Assembly (NCBI RefSeq): GCF_900091615.1
Contig: NZ_FMIA01000002.1
Location: 1,240,001-1,304,000 of the forward strand
Direction of reading: 5' to 3'
DNA from: Micromonospora yangpuensis
GTDB lineage: Bacteria > Actinomycetota > Actinomycetes > Mycobacteriales > Micromonosporaceae
DNA: 64,000 bases
The notes under the pieces are model-generated. The model saw only the letters and a program-made list of their open reading frames with translations, had not been told where the DNA came from and did not search any database. A program made the position numbers and the translations under genes. Shown one piece after another: positions 28,536 to 37,439 of this stretch; position 1 is the stretch's first letter, and each line of letters begins with the position of its first letter.

Positions 28536-28690
28536 TCACCCGGCCTGGGCCGGAGCCCCGCTCGCGCCCGCGCCGGAGTGGCGCTCACCCGGCCTGGGCC
28601 GGAGCTCGGACGTGCCGGAGCTCGGACGCGCCGGGGCCCCGATGTGCCGGGGGCCCGATGTGCCGGGGGCCCGATGTGCCGGAGCCCGGC
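28536..28690 (+). repeat. Mixed short tandem repeats downstream of the lipoprotein gene
   Basis: Three simple arrays follow one another. The first is a roughly 23-base motif, CGCTCACCCGGCCTGGGCCG plus GAG, in two spaced copies. The second is GCCGGAGCTCGGACG in two copies. The third is GGGCCCGATGTGCCGG in three copies. All are GC-rich and non-coding. Confidence 0.75.
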
Positions 28691-28714
28691 CCCGAGGATC
28701 GGGGGCCGGGCTCC
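28681..28714. terminator. 13-bp hairpin between convergent genes
   Basis: GGAGCCCGGCCCC (28681-28693) pairs perfectly with 28702-28714 across 8 bases. It is placed just before the subtilase stop and after the lipoprotein gene. Confidence 0.6.
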
Positions 28715-28737
28715 GGTGTCGAGCGGGTGCCGGTGGG

Positions 28738-31700
28738 TCAGTTCACCGCGTCGATGGCCACCGCACCGCGGCCGACGACCGCGCCCTCGGTGGTCACCAC
28801 GGCCAGCTCACCCTGCAGTTCCCGGCCGGCGGCCGGGGTGGACAGGGCGGTCACCGTACCGGTGAGGGTGGCGGTGGCGCCGTACGGCAGGGTGAGCGGG
28901 GTGCTCGGGGCGGCGAGCGTGCCCAGCGACGGGGCCGAGAACGAGTCCCGGTAGTCGTAGGCGGTGCTGGTGCCCGGCCCGTCGACGGAGTAGCCGTCCA
29001 CCACGATCCGGTAGGTGCCCGGTGCCGGGTTGGTGATGGTCACCGCCTCCTCGGAGTCACCGTCGGCCTGCTGGCCCACCAGGGTGGTGCCCCGGTAGAC
29101 GAAGAGATCGAGGTCGGCACCGGGGTTGGCGGTGTTGCCGATCCGGGCGGAGAGGGTGGTCGCCCCGGCCGGAACCTCCACCGTGAACTCCTGCTGCGCG
29201 CCGTCGGCGATGGTCGGCCGTTCGGTGTGCACGCTGGAGAGCGGGCCACCCCGTCCGGTCACCGAGACCGGACCGAAGGTGTTGGTCAGGTCCCAGGTCA
29301 CCGGGGTCGGCGTACCGGCGGTGACCGCCGGCAGTTCGACCACGGCCGGCGAGAGTGCCACGCCCTGGATCCGGGCCCGCAGGTGGAACGGGTTGTTCAG
29401 CGCCGGCGAGGTACGCCGTGACTCCACCTCGATCTCCCAGACCCCGGGAATCGGGTTCTGGTAGTCGCGTTCCTGCGGCTTGCACGCGTTGGCGTCGGAG
29501 AAGTTGGTGAAGCAGGCGGTGCTGGCGGTGCTCTCCACCGGCACGCCGTACGGGTTGATCGCGATGAACCGGGTCTGCGAGCCGGTGGCGATGCCGGAGA
29601 GGTTCACCTGCAGCGCGCCGGCACCCGGCGGCACCGTCACGAAGAACGAGGTGAAGCTGTTGCGGTCGACCGTACCCTCACCGGAGAAGGAGAAGCTCGG
29701 CCTGGTCGGCTCGTGCGGAACGACCACCGTGACCGGGATCTCGAAGTCCACCGTGGAGGTGTTCGGGTCGTCGATCGTCATCAGCACGGCGTGCAGTCCA
29801 CGGGCGGTCGGCCGGGCGGTGACCGGGATGGTGACCGGCCGGTTCAGCGCCAGCGACACCTGCTGACGGGCCCGGAAGGTCCCGTCGTTGCCGCGCAGCG
29901 TGATCTGGTGCGGGATCCCCTTGGCCGGGCCGCTGGTCCGGGTGATGGTCACCTCGTACGCCCGGGACTGGTTGATCCGGTGGCCACCGTCGGCGGTCGC
30001 GCACCGGTTGTACACGCCGCTGCCCCGGTGCGGGTTCGGCACGAAGGTGCCGAGGTCCCGGTCGTACCGGGTCAGGTTGGCCGACAGCGGGGTGCAGACC
30101 GGCGCGTCCGAGAGGTACGAGCGGGCCTCCACGCCACCGGCGAGCAGCTCCCAGCTGGCCGGTACGTCGAACATGCCGTACCCCTGGGCGTAGGTCGGCA
30201 CGTCGGCGATCGGCTTGCCGGCGGTGTAGATGGCCCGGCGCAGCGCGGCCGGGCTGACCCCGCGGTCGGTCGCCTTGGCGGCCGAGAGCAGCAGCGCGGC
30301 GGCACCGGCGGCCTGCGGTGAGGCCATCGACGTGCCGTTGAGCATCTGGTAGCCCGGGGGCAGCGGGTAGCCGGCCTCCGGTACCGGGTTGCCCGGCTGC
30401 CAGAGCGGCGCGGTGGAGATCGCCGAGCCGGGGGCGGCGATGTTGGGCTTGAAGCCGCCGTCCTCCCGCGGACCCCGGGAGGAGAAGTTGAACAGCGCGT
30501 TCTCCTTGCGCACCACCGAGCCGTAGTTGGCCAGCCAGGTGTCCTTGCTGATGCTCGCCGCGACGCTCACCACGTTGCTGGCCACCGACGGGTCGCCCAC
30601 GGTGTTCGCGCCCGGGCCGGAGTTGCCGGCCGAGATGAACATCTGCACGCCGTAGATGTCGATCAGGTCGTTGTAGAGCTGCGCGCGGGCGTTGGACCCG
30701 TCGTTCAGGGTGGGCAGGCCACCGATCGACATGTTGATCACGTCGACCTTGCGGTTGACCACCAGGTCGACCATGCCGGTGGTGAGCGCCGCGGCGGTGC
30801 AGCCGCCGCCCCACGAGCAGGCCCGGGAGGAGACCAGCTTGGCACCGGGTGCGGCACCGTCGAAGGCGGCGTTGCCGAGCATGTCGTTGGCGGCGGTGAT
30901 GCCGGCGACGTGCGTGCCGTGGGTGCTCTCCACGATGCCGATGTTGACGTAGTCGACCAGGCCGGGGCCGCCGGCCGGGCTGGTGTCGACGTTCTTGCGG
31001 TACTCCACCACGAACGGGATCTGCTCCCGGACCGGGGTGGCCGGGTTGTCGGTGCCGAAGTGGCCGACCTGGAAACGCTCCCGGTACGGCCGGATCAGCT
31101 CGTCGGCCGAGAAGTTGCGGTCCTGGTTGGCGTCGACCCAGATGTTGTTGGTCTGCGGGTCGAACAGGACGCCCCAGGCGTCGGTGGTGTCACCGTCGCG
31201 GTTGACGTCACCGCGGGCGTCGCTGTTCGCGGTGATCGACTCGCTGAACCGGTTGAACCGGTAGGTGCCGGCCGGCGCGGTCCAGGTGAGGCCGGCGGCG
31301 GTGAAGGTGGGGCCGGCGACCTCGGTGATCATCGCACGCCAGCTGGCGTCCTCCAGCGGGTCGGTGGCGGTCACCCAGTCGACGATCTTGCGCTCGCCCG
31401 TGGTGGTCTGCTGCAGGGCCGGGTGGTCCAGGTCCACCCCGGAGTCCATGATGCCGATCGTCACGCCCCGGCCGTCCCACTGCGGGTTGTCGGCCTTGAA
31501 GGCCTCCGCGCCCGTCTCGTTCGTGGGCATGTACGGGTTGACGCCGGGCGTCTGCGCGTCCGGGCCGGCCAGGGTGCTGCCCTGGGCGGTGGCCGTCGCG
31601 CCGTTCGGGGCCCGCTCCGGAGCCGGGTCGGGCAGCGGGATCGTCTCGTCGAGGTCGACCGCGGCGACCCCGGGCAGGGTGGCGGCCTTGAGGACCTGGC

Positions 31701-32034
31701 CGGTCGGCACCTTGGCCAGCACGTAGCCGACCCGGTCGAATTGCTGGCTGACCGTACCGCCGAGCTTGCGGACGCCGTCGGCGACCTGCTTGGTCTCGCC
31801 CTTGTCGGCGGCGACGATCAGGGTCACCGTGGCGGCCTTCTTCGCCTGGGCCTGGGCCAGCAGCTTGGCGTCGTGCGCGCCGAGGGCCTCGGCGGCGGTG
31901 GCCGGTGCGTCGGAGGTGCCGGGGGCGGCGCTGGCGGTGCTGGCACCACCGGCCACGGAGATGGCTCCGGCCGCCATGACCGAGGCGATGAAGGCGGCGG
32001 AGGTACGCCGACTCCGATTGCGGGGTTTGCTCAC
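28738..32034 (-). CDS. Large secreted S8 (subtilisin-like) serine peptidase
   Basis: The GTG at 32034 starts a 1098-residue preproprotein. It has a signal peptide (AAFIASVMAAGAISVAGG, cleavage near ASA-APGT), an inhibitor-I9-like propeptide (ATVTLIVAADKGETKQVADG) and the S8 domain. The catalytic residues are Asp about 197 (TIGIMDSGVDLDHPAL), His about 372 (ESTHGTHVAGIT) and Ser about 569 (LNGTSMASPQAAGAAALL). The Asp-His spacing is about 175 residues, far above the usual 40, and the insert carries two calcium-loop-like stretches (DVNRDGDTTDAW, DANQDRNFSADE). The C-terminal 500 residues are beta-sandwich and PPC-like modules (DLDLFVYRGTTLVGQQADGD). It is probably an extracellular protein-degrading enzyme. 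Confidence 0.94.
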   Translation of the reverse strand: MSKPRNRSRRTSAAFIASVMAAGAISVAGGASTASAAPGTSDAPATAAEALGAHDAKLLAQAQAKKAATVTLIVAADKGETKQVADGVRKLGGTVSQQFDRVGYVLAKVPTGQVLKAATLPGVAAVDLDETIPLPDPAPERAPNGATATAQGSTLAGPDAQTPGVNPYMPTNETGAEAFKADNPQWDGRGVTIGIMDSGVDLDHPALQQTTTGERKIVDWVTATDPLEDASWRAMITEVAGPTFTAAGLTWTAPAGTYRFNRFSESITANSDARGDVNRDGDTTDAWGVLFDPQTNNIWVDANQDRNFSADELIRPYRERFQVGHFGTDNPATPVREQIPFVVEYRKNVDTSPAGGPGLVDYVNIGIVESTHGTHVAGITAANDMLGNAAFDGAAPGAKLVSSRACSWGGGCTAAALTTGMVDLVVNRKVDVINMSIGGLPTLNDGSNARAQLYNDLIDIYGVQMFISAGNSGPGANTVGDPSVASNVVSVAASISKDTWLANYGSVVRKENALFNFSSRGPREDGGFKPNIAAPGSAISTAPLWQPGNPVPEAGYPLPPGYQMLNGTSMASPQAAGAAALLLSAAKATDRGVSPAALRRAIYTAGKPIADVPTYAQGYGMFDVPASWELLAGGVEARSYLSDAPVCTPLSANLTRYDRDLGTFVPNPHRGSGVYNRCATADGGHRINQSRAYEVTITRTSGPAKGIPHQITLRGNDGTFRARQQVSLALNRPVTIPVTARPTARGLHAVLMTIDDPNTSTVDFEIPVTVVVPHEPTRPSFSFSGEGTVDRNSFTSFFVTVPPGAGALQVNLSGIATGSQTRFIAINPYGVPVESTASTACFTNFSDANACKPQERDYQNPIPGVWEIEVESRRTSPALNNPFHLRARIQGVALSPAVVELPAVTAGTPTPVTWDLTNTFGPVSVTGRGGPLSSVHTERPTIADGAQQEFTVEVPAGATTLSARIGNTANPGADLDLFVYRGTTLVGQQADGDSEEAVTITNPAPGTYRIVVDGYSVDGPGTSTAYDYRDSFSAPSLGTLAAPSTPLTLPYGATATLTGTVTALSTPAAGRELQGELAVVTTEGAVVGRGAVAIDAVN

Positions 32035-32205
32035 GTTCGGTATCCCCCAGGATGATGAGGGCCCCGAGAGATCGCGGGGCGTGGTGTGAGCGCATCCTTT
32101 GTCGTCCCGCCCGTCGATGTCACTACTCGGCAGTGCGTTGTGACCAGGTCGTGACGTGTGGCCGTACACAGTGTCATGTTTAAGGTGATGAAACTCGGAC
32201 ACACC

Positions 32206-33369
32206 TCAGCGGTCGGTCGATGTGGACGCCGCCCCGTCGGCCAACTCGGGCGCCTGCGGTTGGCGCGGCGCCACCTCAAGCTGACCCGGGGTGGCCAACT
32301 CCTGATCCGAAACGCCCAACTCGGCGAGCTTGCGGGCGCTGACCAGCACCCGCGCCTCCAGCGACCCCACCGCCCGGTTGTACGCGGTCACCGCCCCGCC
32401 CAGCGAGGTGCCCAGCTTGCCGACGTGCTCACCGAGGGTGGAGAGCCGCCCGTACAGCTCCCGGGCCAGTGAGTGCACGGCCACCGCGTTGCGGGCCAAC
32501 GACTCCTGCCGCCACGAGTACGCCACCGTACGCAGCAACGCGACCAGGGTGGCCGGCGTGGCCAGCACGACGTTGCGGGCGAAGGCGTGCTCCAGCAACG
32601 TCGGATCGCGCTGCAACGCCACGTCGAGAAAGGTGTCGGCCGGCACGAACAGCACCACGAACTCCGGCGTGCTGTCGAACGCCGCCCAGTACGACTTGGC
32701 CGCCAACGCCTCGACGTGCATCCGCAGGTGTCGGGCGTGCAGGGTCAACTGGGCCTCGCGGCCCCGCTCGTCCCGGGCCTCCATCGCGGTCAGGTACGCG
32801 TCGAAGGGCGCCTTGGCGTCCACCACCACGCTCCGGCCGCCGTGCAACCGGACCACCAGGTCGGGGCGTACCGTCTGGTGGTCGGCGGCGGCGGTGACCT
32901 GCTCGTTGAAGTCACAGTGCTCCAGCAGGCCGGCGGCCTCGACGATCCGCCGCAACTGGTGCTCGCCCCAGCGGCCCCGGACCTGCGGCGCACGCAGCGC
33001 CGACACCAACTGCTTGGTCTCGGTACGCAACTCACCCGAGACCGCGCCCATCGCCCGCACCTGCTCCCGCAGTTCGGCGTACGCGTCGACCCGGTCCCGT
33101 TCCAACTCGGCCACCCGGGACTCGTAGCGCAGCAGCGTGTCGTGCAGCGGTGCCACCGCCCGCGCCACCGCCTCCTGGGACTGGGCGGTCGCCTCGAAGC
33201 TCAACGCCCGCATCGACTGCTCCAGCCGTCCCTCGCCGGCCTGCGCGGCGGCCAGGGTCGCCTCCAACCGGGCCACCTCGGCGGCCGTCCGGGACCGGGC
33301 GGCGAGCCAGCCGAGCGCACCACCGGCGGCGAGGCAGACGACCACCACGGCCAGCGTCGAGAACTCCAT
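32206..33369 (-). CDS. rmuC: DNA recombination protein RmuC
   Basis: RmuC-family proteins restrain inverted-repeat recombination and carry a PD-(D/E)XK-like domain. The 387-residue product has one N-terminal membrane helix (STLAVVVVCLAAGGALGWLA), a coiled coil (AEVARLEATLAAAQAGEGRL onward) and the conserved RmuC domain (VRGRWGEHQLRRIVEAAGLL, RPDLVVRLHGGRSVVVDAKA, SPEFVVLFVPADTFLDVALQ, VLATPATLVALLRTVAYSWR). The start is ATG 33369. It is a single gene; the strand switches upstream across palindromic element C. Confidence 0.95.
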   Translation of the reverse strand: MEFSTLAVVVVCLAAGGALGWLAARSRTAAEVARLEATLAAAQAGEGRLEQSMRALSFEATAQSQEAVARAVAPLHDTLLRYESRVAELERDRVDAYAELREQVRAMGAVSGELRTETKQLVSALRAPQVRGRWGEHQLRRIVEAAGLLEHCDFNEQVTAAADHQTVRPDLVVRLHGGRSVVVDAKAPFDAYLTAMEARDERGREAQLTLHARHLRMHVEALAAKSYWAAFDSTPEFVVLFVPADTFLDVALQRDPTLLEHAFARNVVLATPATLVALLRTVAYSWRQESLARNAVAVHSLARELYGRLSTLGEHVGKLGTSLGGAVTAYNRAVGSLEARVLVSARKLAELGVSDQELATPGQLEVAPRQPQAPELADGAASTSTDR

Positions 33370-33404
33370 CCCCGAAGCTTGCCAAACCCCACCCCCACCG
33401 CTGT

Positions 33405-33457
33405 GTAAGGAAGGGCCCCTTGTTAACGCTTTTCGTATAGCGGGGCACCCCTCTCAC
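33405..33457 (+). repeat. Palindromic intergenic element, copy C
   Basis: The left arm is GTAAGGAAGGGCCCC, the core is TTGTTAACGCTTTTCGTATAG, and the right arm is degraded (CGGGGCACCCCTCTCAC). It lies between the divergent rmuC and DUF1542-like genes, so here it is upstream of both. Confidence 0.85.
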
Positions 33458-33525
33458 ACCCCCGAAGTTGATCAACGTCGGTCGCCCGGAGGGCGGGTGT
33501 GGGCCGGCCCGGGTACCGTCGAGTC

Positions 33526-34275
33526 ATGGATTTTCTGCTGGTGGTCGTACTCGTGGCGCTTGTGGCGGGCGGTTTCCTGTGGTGGCGGCGGGAGAGCGCC
33601 GCGCGGCAGGCCCGGGAGTTGGCCGACGTCCGGGCCGACGCGCAGCGCTGGTACGAACGGCTCGGCGGCCAGGTGATGAACCTGCACGGCGACGAGCCTG
33701 CGGTCCGGCAGGCTCTCGTCGACGCCGGCGAGCGGTACAACGCCGCCGGCAGTCAGCTGGAGCAGGCCCGCACGGCGCAACAGTTCCGGCTGGCCCGGGA
33801 GACCGCCCTGGAGGGACTCGCCTACGTCCGGGCGGCCCGTACGGCGCTCGGCATCGACCCGGGGCCGGAGCTGCCGCCGCTGGCCGCCGCCCAGGGCGTG
33901 GGGCAGATCACCAAGGAGCGGCAGGTCGATGTGCAGGGGCAGACCTTCAAGGCCGGCCCGCAGCCGGGGCGGGACACGCCGTACTACTACCCGGGTGGGC
34001 GGATGCAGGGCCGACCGGTGCCCGCCGGGTGGTACTCGACGCCCTGGTGGAAGACGGCGCTCGGAGCCGGTGCCGGTGTCCTCGGTGGCATGCTGATCGC
34101 CGACGCCCTGCTCTCGCCCAGCTTCGGCGACCCGGGCTACGCCGAGGGTTACCAGGACGGCATGGGTGACGCCGGTGACATGGGTGACATGGGCGGCGAC
34201 ATGGCCGGCGGGGACATGGGCGGCGACTTCGGCGGTGGTGACTTCGGAGGCGGTGACTTCGGCGGCGACTTCTGA
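33526..34275 (+). CDS. DUF1542-like membrane protein with Gly/Asp-rich tail
   Basis: The ATG at 33526 opens a 249-residue protein. It has an N-terminal membrane helix (DFLLVVVLVALVAGGFLWW), a helical region with AEQ-like spacing (ARELADVRADAQRWYERLGG and ERYNAAGSQLEQARTAQQFR) and a Tyr/Pro-rich stretch (DTPYYYPGGRMQGR). A hydrophobic Gly-rich segment follows (TALGAGAGVLGGMLIADALL), then a tail of GD/GGD/GGDF repeats. It resembles the family often labelled DUF1542. It may be a cell-envelope protein; the function is unknown. Confidence 0.82.
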   Translation: MDFLLVVVLVALVAGGFLWWRRESAARQARELADVRADAQRWYERLGGQVMNLHGDEPAVRQALVDAGERYNAAGSQLEQARTAQQFRLARETALEGLAYVRAARTALGIDPGPELPPLAAAQGVGQITKERQVDVQGQTFKAGPQPGRDTPYYYPGGRMQGRPVPAGWYSTPWWKTALGAGAGVLGGMLIADALLSPSFGDPGYAEGYQDGMGDAGDMGDMGGDMAGGDMGGDFGGGDFGGGDFGGDF

Positions 34276-34294
34276 GCCGACGCCGACGCACCTC

Positions 34295-34331
34295 GGTGGC
34301 CGACCCGCTCCGGGTCGGCCACCGCTTTTTT
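34295..34331 (+). terminator. Intrinsic terminator with U-run
   Basis: GGTGGCCGACCCG (34295-34307) pairs perfectly with CGGGTCGGCCACC (34311-34323) across a 3-base loop, followed by GCTTTTTT. This is the only canonical rho-independent terminator with a clear U-run recognised in the window. Confidence 0.92.
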
Positions 34332-34385
34332 CGATCTCGCCGCTGCGGGCCGGTCTCACCGCCGCGCCGCTGCGGGCCGTAGCCG

Positions 34386-34438
34386 GTGAGAAGGGGCCCC
34401 TGCTATACCGAAAGCGTTAACAGGGGGCCCTTCCTTAC
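34386..34438 (-). repeat. Palindromic intergenic element, copy D
   Basis: On the minus strand it starts GTAAGGAAGGGCCCCC, has the core TGTTAACGCTTTCGGTATAG and ends CAGGGGCCCCTTCTCAC. It begins 3 bases past the PEP carboxylase stop and has the same orientation as that gene. Confidence 0.88.
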
Positions 34439-34441
34439 ACC

Positions 34442-37228
34442 TCAGCCGGTGTTGCGCATGCCGGCGGCGATGCCGTTGACCGTGGTGAGCAGGGCGCGCT
34501 CCAGGGCGGTGCCGTCACTGGGGGCGCGGCGGCCACCGGGGGCGGTGACGACCGCCCGGCCGGCGGCACCGGAGTCGCGGTACTGGCGCAGCAACGCCAC
34601 CTGCAGGTGGTGCAGCGGCTCCAGGTAGGTGTCCCGCACGGCCAGGGTGCGTTGCAGCACCGGCGAGTTGTCCAGCAGGTCGGGTGAGGCGGTCACCGCC
34701 AGCACCTCGCGCCGGGTCAGCTCGTACTGCTCCTCGATGGTGTCGAAGATCGGGTGCAACGGCTCCGGCACCAGGGTCTCGACGTACCGGCGGGCGATGC
34801 TCAGGTCGGTCTTGGTGAGCATCATCTCCACGTTCGACAGGAACGTCCGGAAGAAGTGCCAGTTGCGGTACATCTCGGCGAGCACGTCGGCGTGGCCGGC
34901 CTCCCGGGCGGCGGCCAGCCCGGCGCCCACGCCGAACCAGCCGGGCACGATCTGCCGGGTCTGGGTCCAGCCGAAGACCCACGGGATCGCCCGCAGGCCG
35001 GACAGGCCCGCGCCGGTGTTGGGCCGCTTCGCCGGCCGGGAGCCGATGTTCAGCGCGCCGAGCAGCTCGGTCGGGGTGGAGGCCCAGAAGTACGCCGGCA
35101 GGTCCGGGTTCTCCACCAGCGAGCGGTACGACCGGAAGGCCGCCTCGGAGACCACGTCCATCGTCGCGTCCCAGCGTTCCAGCATCTCGGCCGGCTGCCG
35201 GGGCGCGGTGTGCAGCAGCGTCGCCTGCAGCACCGCCGCCAGGGTCAGCTCCAGGTTCTCCCGGGCCAGCGAGGGCAGGGTGTACTTGTCGGAGATGACC
35301 TCACCCTGCTCGGTGACCTTGATCGCGCCGTCCAGGGTGCCGTACGGCTGGGCCAGGATCGCCTCGTGGGTCGGGCCGCCACCGCGCCCGACGGTGCCGC
35401 CGCGACCGTGGAACAGCCGCAGGTGTACGCCGTGCCGGGCGGCCACGTCCCGCAGCGCCCGCTGGGCCCGGTGGATGGACCACTGGCTGGTGGTGATGCC
35501 GGCCTCCTTGTTGGAGTCGGAGTAGCCGAGCATCACCTCCTGCACGTCACCCCGGGCCGCCACCAGCGCCCGGTACGCCGGCAGGGAGAGCAGTTCGTCG
35601 AGGAGTTCGCCGCCGGCGTTCAGCTCGGCCGGGGTCTCCAGCAGCGGCACGAGGCCGATCCGGGCCCGGCCGCTGTGCACGTCCACCAGACCGGCCTCGC
35701 GGGCCAGCACCACGGCGGCGAGCACGTCGTCCACCCCGAGGGTCATCGAGATGATGTACGACTCGATGATCTCGGAGCCGAACCGGTCCTGCGCCTCGCG
35801 GATGGTGGTGAAGACGTCGAAGGTCTTGCGGGCCGACTCGGTGAGTGGGGTGTCGGCGGCGGAGAGCGGTCGACGACCGGCCAGCTCGTCGGCGAGGAGC
35901 TTGGTGCGTTCCAGCCGGCTCAGCGCCGGGTAGTCGTCGACCTCACCCACCGAGCGGTAGAGCTGACCGAGCACCTCGTGGTGCTTCTCGGCGTGCTCGC
36001 GTACGTCCAGGGTCGCCAGGTGCAGCCCGAACGCGGAGACCGTACGGATGGTGGAGGCGAGCCGGCCGACGGCGGTGAGCTGGCCGGCGTTGCGGGCCAG
36101 CGAGGCGCGCAGCAGCTCCAGGTCGGCGATCAGCTCGGCCGAGCCCCGGTAGTCCCGCCCGGGTACGTGCGGGGTGGCCTGGCGCAGCCGCTGGCGGGTG
36201 TTGGCCAGCTTGGCCTTCACACAGCGGGCCTTGAGCCGGTACGGCTCCTCGGCGTTGACCCGACGGAACCGGGGGGCCACCTCGGGCAACGCGTCCAGGT
36301 CGGCGGCGAGGCTGGCGGAGAGGTCCAGCGACACCCCGCGCAGCCGGCGGGAGACGCTCACCTCGTCGATCAGCGCCTCCATCGCCGCCTCGGTGGCAGC
36401 GATGCCGTGCTCGTGCTGGATGGTCAGCACCTCGCGGGTGACCAGCGGGGTGACGAACGGGTTGCCGTCCCGGTCGCCGCCGATCCAGCTGCCGAAGGTC
36501 AGCGGCCGGGCGGTGGGGGAGGTCTCCACCCCGAGGGTACGCAGCGTCTCGGCGAGGTCGTCGAGGACCTGCGGGGCGGCCTCGGCGTACAGGTCACGCA
36601 GGTAGTAGATGGCGTTGCGCGCCTCGTCGGTCGGGTCGGGCCGGTCCAGCCGCAGCTCGTCGGTCTGCCACATCAGGTCGAGCAGCTCGGCCAGTCGCCG
36701 GTTGGCCGGTCCCTCGTCGCTGGCGCCGTAGAGGATGGCGTTGGCGGTCTCGGTGTCCAGCTCGTCGGCGACGGCCCGCAGCTTGGACAGGATCGAGCGC
36801 CGGGCCGCCTCGGTCGGGTGGGCGGTGAAGACCGGCCGGACCGCCAGCCGGCGGGCTGCCGCGGCGATCTCCTCCGCCGGCACCCCCCGCTCGGCGATCA
36901 TCCGGGCCGCCTGGTCCAGCCAGCCGCCCTGGACCGCCCGGCGGCGGCGCAGGTCCCGGGCCCGGTGCACCTGCTCGGTGATGTTGGCCAGGTGGAAGTA
37001 GGTGGAGAAGGCGCGGGCCAGCTTGGTGCCGGTGGTCACGTCCAGCCCGCCGAGCCGCTGGGCGGCGGCCGGGGCGTCGGTGCGCACCTGGGCGCGGATC
37101 TCCTCGACCAGGTCCAGCAGGGGACGGCCCTCCTGCCGGGCCAGGGTCTGGCCGAGCAGGGTGCCGAGCCGGCGGATGTCCGCCCGCAGGGCGGCGTCGG
37201 GGCCGTCGTGGTCGTGGTGGTCGGTCAC
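34442..37228 (-). CDS. ppc: Phosphoenolpyruvate carboxylase
   Basis: PEP + bicarbonate gives oxaloacetate + phosphate, the anaplerotic entry to the TCA cycle. The 928-residue product has the family signatures: [19 protein letters not shown] (catalytic His), [55 protein letters not shown], and the invariant C-terminal MRNTG. The GTG at 37228 follows AAGGAGCGCATC. It stands between two palindromic elements (D downstream, E upstream). Together with pckG it allows both directions at the PEP/oxaloacetate node. Confidence 0.97.
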   Translation of the reverse strand: MTDHHDHDGPDAALRADIRRLGTLLGQTLARQEGRPLLDLVEEIRAQVRTDAPAAAQRLGGLDVTTGTKLARAFSTYFHLANITEQVHRARDLRRRRAVQGGWLDQAARMIAERGVPAEEIAAAARRLAVRPVFTAHPTEAARRSILSKLRAVADELDTETANAILYGASDEGPANRRLAELLDLMWQTDELRLDRPDPTDEARNAIYYLRDLYAEAAPQVLDDLAETLRTLGVETSPTARPLTFGSWIGGDRDGNPFVTPLVTREVLTIQHEHGIAATEAAMEALIDEVSVSRRLRGVSLDLSASLAADLDALPEVAPRFRRVNAEEPYRLKARCVKAKLANTRQRLRQATPHVPGRDYRGSAELIADLELLRASLARNAGQLTAVGRLASTIRTVSAFGLHLATLDVREHAEKHHEVLGQLYRSVGEVDDYPALSRLERTKLLADELAGRRPLSAADTPLTESARKTFDVFTTIREAQDRFGSEIIESYIISMTLGVDDVLAAVVLAREAGLVDVHSGRARIGLVPLLETPAELNAGGELLDELLSLPAYRALVAARGDVQEVMLGYSDSNKEAGITTSQWSIHRAQRALRDVAARHGVHLRLFHGRGGTVGRGGGPTHEAILAQPYGTLDGAIKVTEQGEVISDKYTLPSLARENLELTLAAVLQATLLHTAPRQPAEMLERWDATMDVVSEAAFRSYRSLVENPDLPAYFWASTPTELLGALNIGSRPAKRPNTGAGLSGLRAIPWVFGWTQTRQIVPGWFGVGAGLAAAREAGHADVLAEMYRNWHFFRTFLSNVEMMLTKTDLSIARRYVETLVPEPLHPIFDTIEEQYELTRREVLAVTASPDLLDNSPVLQRTLAVRDTYLEPLHHLQVALLRQYRDSGAAGRAVVTAPGGRRAPSDGTALERALLTTVNGIAAGMRNTG

Positions 37229-37301
37229 GATGCGCTCCTTACGCGAGTACGAAGGACAGCGCTGTCCGACTCCCCCCGATCGTATCCGCGCCCACCCGCC
37301 C

Positions 37302-37355
37302 GCAAGGAAGGGCCCCTTGTTAACGCTTTTTGTATAGGAAGGGTCCCTTCCTTAC
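37302..37355 (+). repeat. Palindromic intergenic element, copy E
   Basis: The left arm is GCAAGGAAGGGCCCC, the core TTGTTAACGCTTTTTGTATAG, and the right arm GAAGGGTCCCTTCCTTAC. It lies between the ppc start and the end of the ThuA-family gene. Confidence 0.88.
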
Positions 37356-37395
37356 CGCTGGGGGTGGTAGGGGGAGGGGGTGCGGGCACGGCGGT

Positions 37396-37426
37396 GCCGG
37401 GTACGGGGGCTGTCCCCGTACCCGGC
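37396..37426 (-). terminator. 13-bp hairpin after the ThuA-family gene
   Basis: GCCGGGTACGGGG (37396-37408) pairs perfectly with 37414-37426 across 5 bases. It sits 13 bases past the stop of the large secreted protein gene on the minus strand. Confidence 0.65.
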
Positions 37427-37439
37427 ATCTGGTGGAACG

